This document shows, piece by piece, positions 62,157 through 64,000 of a DNA stretch of 64,000 nt. The stretch's first letter is position 1. Each line of letters begins with the position of its first letter. Below the pieces are notes generated by a model. That model was not told the origin of the DNA, made no database searches, and saw only the letters and a program-made list of their open reading frames with translations. The position numbers were made by a program, and so were the translations under genes. Source of the stretch: Marinobacter manganoxydans MnI7-9 (GTDB lineage: Bacteria; Pseudomonadota; Gammaproteobacteria; Pseudomonadales; Oleiphilaceae); NCBI RefSeq assembly GCF_000235625.1, contig NZ_AGTR01000013.1:79401-143400 (forward strand), written 5' to 3'.

Positions 62157-63419
62157 ATGAAGAAAATTGCAGTTATTGGTCTTGGTTACGTGGGGCTGCC
62201 TCTCGCCGCGGCCTTTGGTGAAAAGCGGGAGATTATCGGTTTCGATATCAATAAAAAGCGAATTGCCGAGCTGAAAGATGGCGTTGATTTCACTCGTGAG
62301 GTGTCCCGGGAAGAATTGGCTGCGGCGTCGGGTTTGTCTTTTACCGATAATCTTGAAGGCATTCGTGATTGCCAGATTTATATTGTCACGGTGCCCACCC
62401 CGATCGATGAATTCAAAACGCCGGATTTAACACCTCTGGTAAAAGCCAGCGAAACCGTAGGCAAGGTTTTGAAGCAGGGCGATATTGTGATTTACGAATC
62501 CACGGTATATCCCGGCGCCACGGAAGAAGTTTGCGTGCCGGTTCTGGAGAAAGTCTCCGGTCTTGCGTTTAACAAGGATTTCTTCGCCGGTTACAGTCCC
62601 GAGCGAATCAATCCGGGTGACAAAGAGCATCGGGTAACCAGCATCATGAAAGTGACTTCTGGTTCCACTCCGGATATTGCCGATGAGGTGGATGCACTAT
62701 ATGCCAGTGTTATTACCGCAGGCACCCATAAAGCCAGTTCCATCAAAGTGGCCGAAGCGGCAAAGGTTATCGAAAACACCCAGCGCGATCTGAATATCGC
62801 GCTGATGAATGAGCTTTCGATGATTTTTTCTCGCCTGAAAATTGATACCCATGAAGTGCTTGCTGCAGCGGGAACCAAATGGAATTTCCTGCCCTTTAAA
62901 CCCGGCCTGGTGGGTGGCCACTGCATCGGTGTGGACCCGTACTACCTCACCCACAAAGCCCAGGCTATTGGTTACCATCCTGAAATTATTTTGTCCGGCC
63001 GGCGGGTAAACGACAATATGGGCCCATATGCGGCAGCTGAGCTGGTAAAGGCCATGATCAAAGCCGGACATACCGTGGCCTCGTCAAGAGTTCTTGTAAT
63101 GGGGCTCACCTTTAAGGAAAACTGCCCGGATTTGCGAAACACTCGGGTTATTGATGTTATCCGTGAGCTGGAAGATTTCGGTTGCTCTGTGGATGTAACG
63201 GACTGCTGGGCGGATAATGCCGAAGCCGAACATGAATATGGTATTTCCCTGGTGGAGTCCCCGAAACCCGGAGATTATGACGCGCTGTTTCTTGCCGTGC
63301 CGCATCGTGAATATGCTGGCAAGCCTTCGAAGGAATTGCGTGCTTATTTGAAAGATAATGGGGTTCTATTCGACCTGAAGGGTGTTTTGCCGTTGGGCGA
63401 GGCGGATCTCAGATTGTAA
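62157..63419 (+). CDS. tviB: UDP-N-acetylhexosamine C6 dehydrogenase TviB/WbpO-like, copy 2
   Basis: A 420-residue UDP-sugar dehydrogenase with GLGYVGLP (8-15) and catalytic Cys256 in [12 protein letters not shown]. It aligns without gaps to copy 1 (47348-48610); I count 82 differences in 420, about 80 percent identity. The ATG at 62157 follows AGGGAAAGGA. Residues around the active site and cofactor are kept, so both copies look functional. It may serve a different polymer or give extra dosage. A terminator follows. Confidence 0.93.
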   Translation: MKKIAVIGLGYVGLPLAAAFGEKREIIGFDINKKRIAELKDGVDFTREVSREELAAASGLSFTDNLEGIRDCQIYIVTVPTPIDEFKTPDLTPLVKASETVGKVLKQGDIVIYESTVYPGATEEVCVPVLEKVSGLAFNKDFFAGYSPERINPGDKEHRVTSIMKVTSGSTPDIADEVDALYASVITAGTHKASSIKVAEAAKVIENTQRDLNIALMNELSMIFSRLKIDTHEVLAAAGTKWNFLPFKPGLVGGHCIGVDPYYLTHKAQAIGYHPEIILSGRRVNDNMGPYAAAELVKAMIKAGHTVASSRVLVMGLTFKENCPDLRNTRVIDVIRELEDFGCSVDVTDCWADNAEAEHEYGISLVESPKPGDYDALFLAVPHREYAGKPSKELRAYLKDNGVLFDLKGVLPLGEADLRL

Positions 63420-63446
63420 GTACAATTTTCGTACAGCGTGTATTTT

Positions 63447-63475
63447 AAAAGCCGGTCAAGTTGATCGGCTTTTTT
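63447..63475 (+). terminator. Intrinsic terminator after tviB copy 2
   Basis: AAAAGCCG (63447-63454) pairs with CGGCTTTT (63466-63473), partly extended into the loop, followed by a T-run. It closes the region downstream of the pse genes. Confidence 0.88.
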
Positions 63476-63500
63476 ATTAAGGGGTCGTAAATAAATAATT

Positions 63501-63529
63501 TTGCCAGACTACATTTATTTTATTATTAT
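63501..63529 (+). promoter_or_regulatory. Candidate promoter of the mvaT-type gene
   Basis: TTGCCA (63501-63506), 17 bases, TATTAT (63524-63529) in a very AT-rich leader (63480-63596). Such AT-rich DNA is also a preferred target of MvaT/H-NS proteins, so autoregulation is possible. Confidence 0.45.
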
Positions 63530-63596
63530 TGTGCCTGACTTTTCGTCAACTCCACTTAAGTTTTTAAAACCCCTATTTGAATAAGGTTTTAATTCC

Positions 63597-63965
63597 ATGG
63601 CAAAGATTAACGACTATTACCAGAAAAAACAGCTTATGGAAAAGCTTGCTGCAGAGCTGGAACAGCTTGAAGAAGACCAGGCTCTGAAAGGTGAACTGGA
63701 GTTTGAAAACAAGGTTCGCGCCTTGATGAAGGAGTATGACAAGTCGCCGAAGGATGTACTTCAAATTCTCTCTGCTATTGATCCCTCAGTGGCTGGCGCA
63801 AAGGCTGACACAACCGCTGGCAGCCGCCCGAAGCGCCCGATGAAGACTTACAAGAACCCGCACACCGGTGAAGTGGTCAAGACCCGTGGTGGCAATCATA
63901 AGACGCTGAATGAGTGGCGTCAGAAGCATGGTAAGGAAGCTGTGCAGAGCTGGCAGCAGGACTGA
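63597..63965 (+). CDS. mvaT: MvaT-type H-NS family nucleoid protein (xenogeneic silencer)
   Basis: A 122-residue protein. The N-terminal coiled coil (about 1-55, MAKINDYYQKKQLMEKLAAE) serves oligomerisation. A flexible linker (about 62-80) follows. The C-terminal DNA-binding part TYKNPHTGEVVKTRGGNHKTLNEW is the MvaT hallmark. MvaT proteins bind AT-rich DNA and silence horizontally acquired genes. Its position beside AT-rich polysaccharide genes is suggestive only. It ends 35 bases before the window edge. Confidence 0.93.
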   Translation: MAKINDYYQKKQLMEKLAAELEQLEEDQALKGELEFENKVRALMKEYDKSPKDVLQILSAIDPSVAGAKADTTAGSRPKRPMKTYKNPHTGEVVKTRGGNHKTLNEWRQKHGKEAVQSWQQD

Positions 63966-64000
63966 TTCAGGCCTGCATTTGCTTCCCCCCTCTCCCCCGG

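Noticed and set aside
1-64000. tRNA, rRNA, CRISPR arrays, insertion sequences, prophage genes
   Set aside because: I looked for cloverleaf sequences, regularly spaced repeats, transposase/integrase motifs and att-like repeats and found none I could support.

Overview
The window looks like a chromosome segment of a marine gammaproteobacterium, most likely Marinobacter or a close relative. This is an inference from the gene set: ZapG/ZapE, a pilBCD-coaE block, an MvaT-type H-NS protein, RfaH, and a DUF1302/DUF1329/MalT-type LuxR module. No rRNA, tRNA, CRISPR array, transposase or prophage gene was seen.

Layout. (1) 1-10,000: cell-division factors (zapG, zapE), an acetyl-CoA acetyltransferase, two large nested-palindrome repeats, then an exported DUF1302/DUF1329 pair closed by a strong terminator and followed by a 900-residue MalT-type LuxR regulator. 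(2) 9,875-23,819, minus strand: an envelope and housekeeping block. It holds an acyltransferase, a Bax-like glucosaminidase, an unknown 723-residue lipoprotein, a YfaZ-like porin, yacG, a hybrid histidine kinase, trmO, an unknown envelope protein, coaE and the type IV pilus genes pilD, pilC and pilB. (3) 23,820-26,812, plus strand: a sigma-54 type promoter, the major pilin pilA, a Wzy_C-family pilin glycosyltransferase candidate, and a second pilin with Asp instead of the near-invariant Glu5. (4) 26,832-30,397: a beta-CASP metallo-beta-lactamase, cysQ, rfaH and a Wzz-like gene. (5) 30,618-54,974: a long surface-polysaccharide locus. An exact RfaH recruitment (ops) sequence lies in the first codons of its first gene. 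(6) 55,117-60,655: a complete pseudaminic acid pathway pseB-C-F-G-H-I. (7) 60,725-63,965: a second beta-CASP protein, a second tviB paralogue and an mvaT-type regulator.

How the genes work together. RfaH, made about 1 kb upstream, would load at the ops site and let RNA polymerase read the long operon. Wzi-, Wza- and Wzz-like proteins export and organise the polymer. RmlA/RmlB, a VioA-like aminotransferase and a hexapeptide acetyltransferase would make a dTDP-4-acetamido-4,6-dideoxyhexose, used by a GT56 transferase. CapD/PglF-like, PglE-like, PglD-like and PglC-like proteins would make UDP-diNAc-bacillosamine and start the repeat unit on the lipid carrier. TviB-type dehydrogenases supply a HexNAc uronic acid, and GlmS supplies glucosamine-6-phosphate. 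Wzx flips the unit. The polymerase gene (wzy, EpsG type) is split by a one-base frameshift at a T6 tract. The Pse pathway makes CMP-pseudaminic acid, but no obvious Pse transferase is in the window.

Most unusual points: the ops site inside coding sequence with rfaH in cis, the wzy frameshift, the Asp5 pilin beside a TfpO-like glycosyltransferase, the nested CATGGATG palindromes, a five-cysteine cluster in the bacillosamine-type aminotransferase, and several unknown envelope proteins. Gene products are called from sequence reading only. No database search was run.
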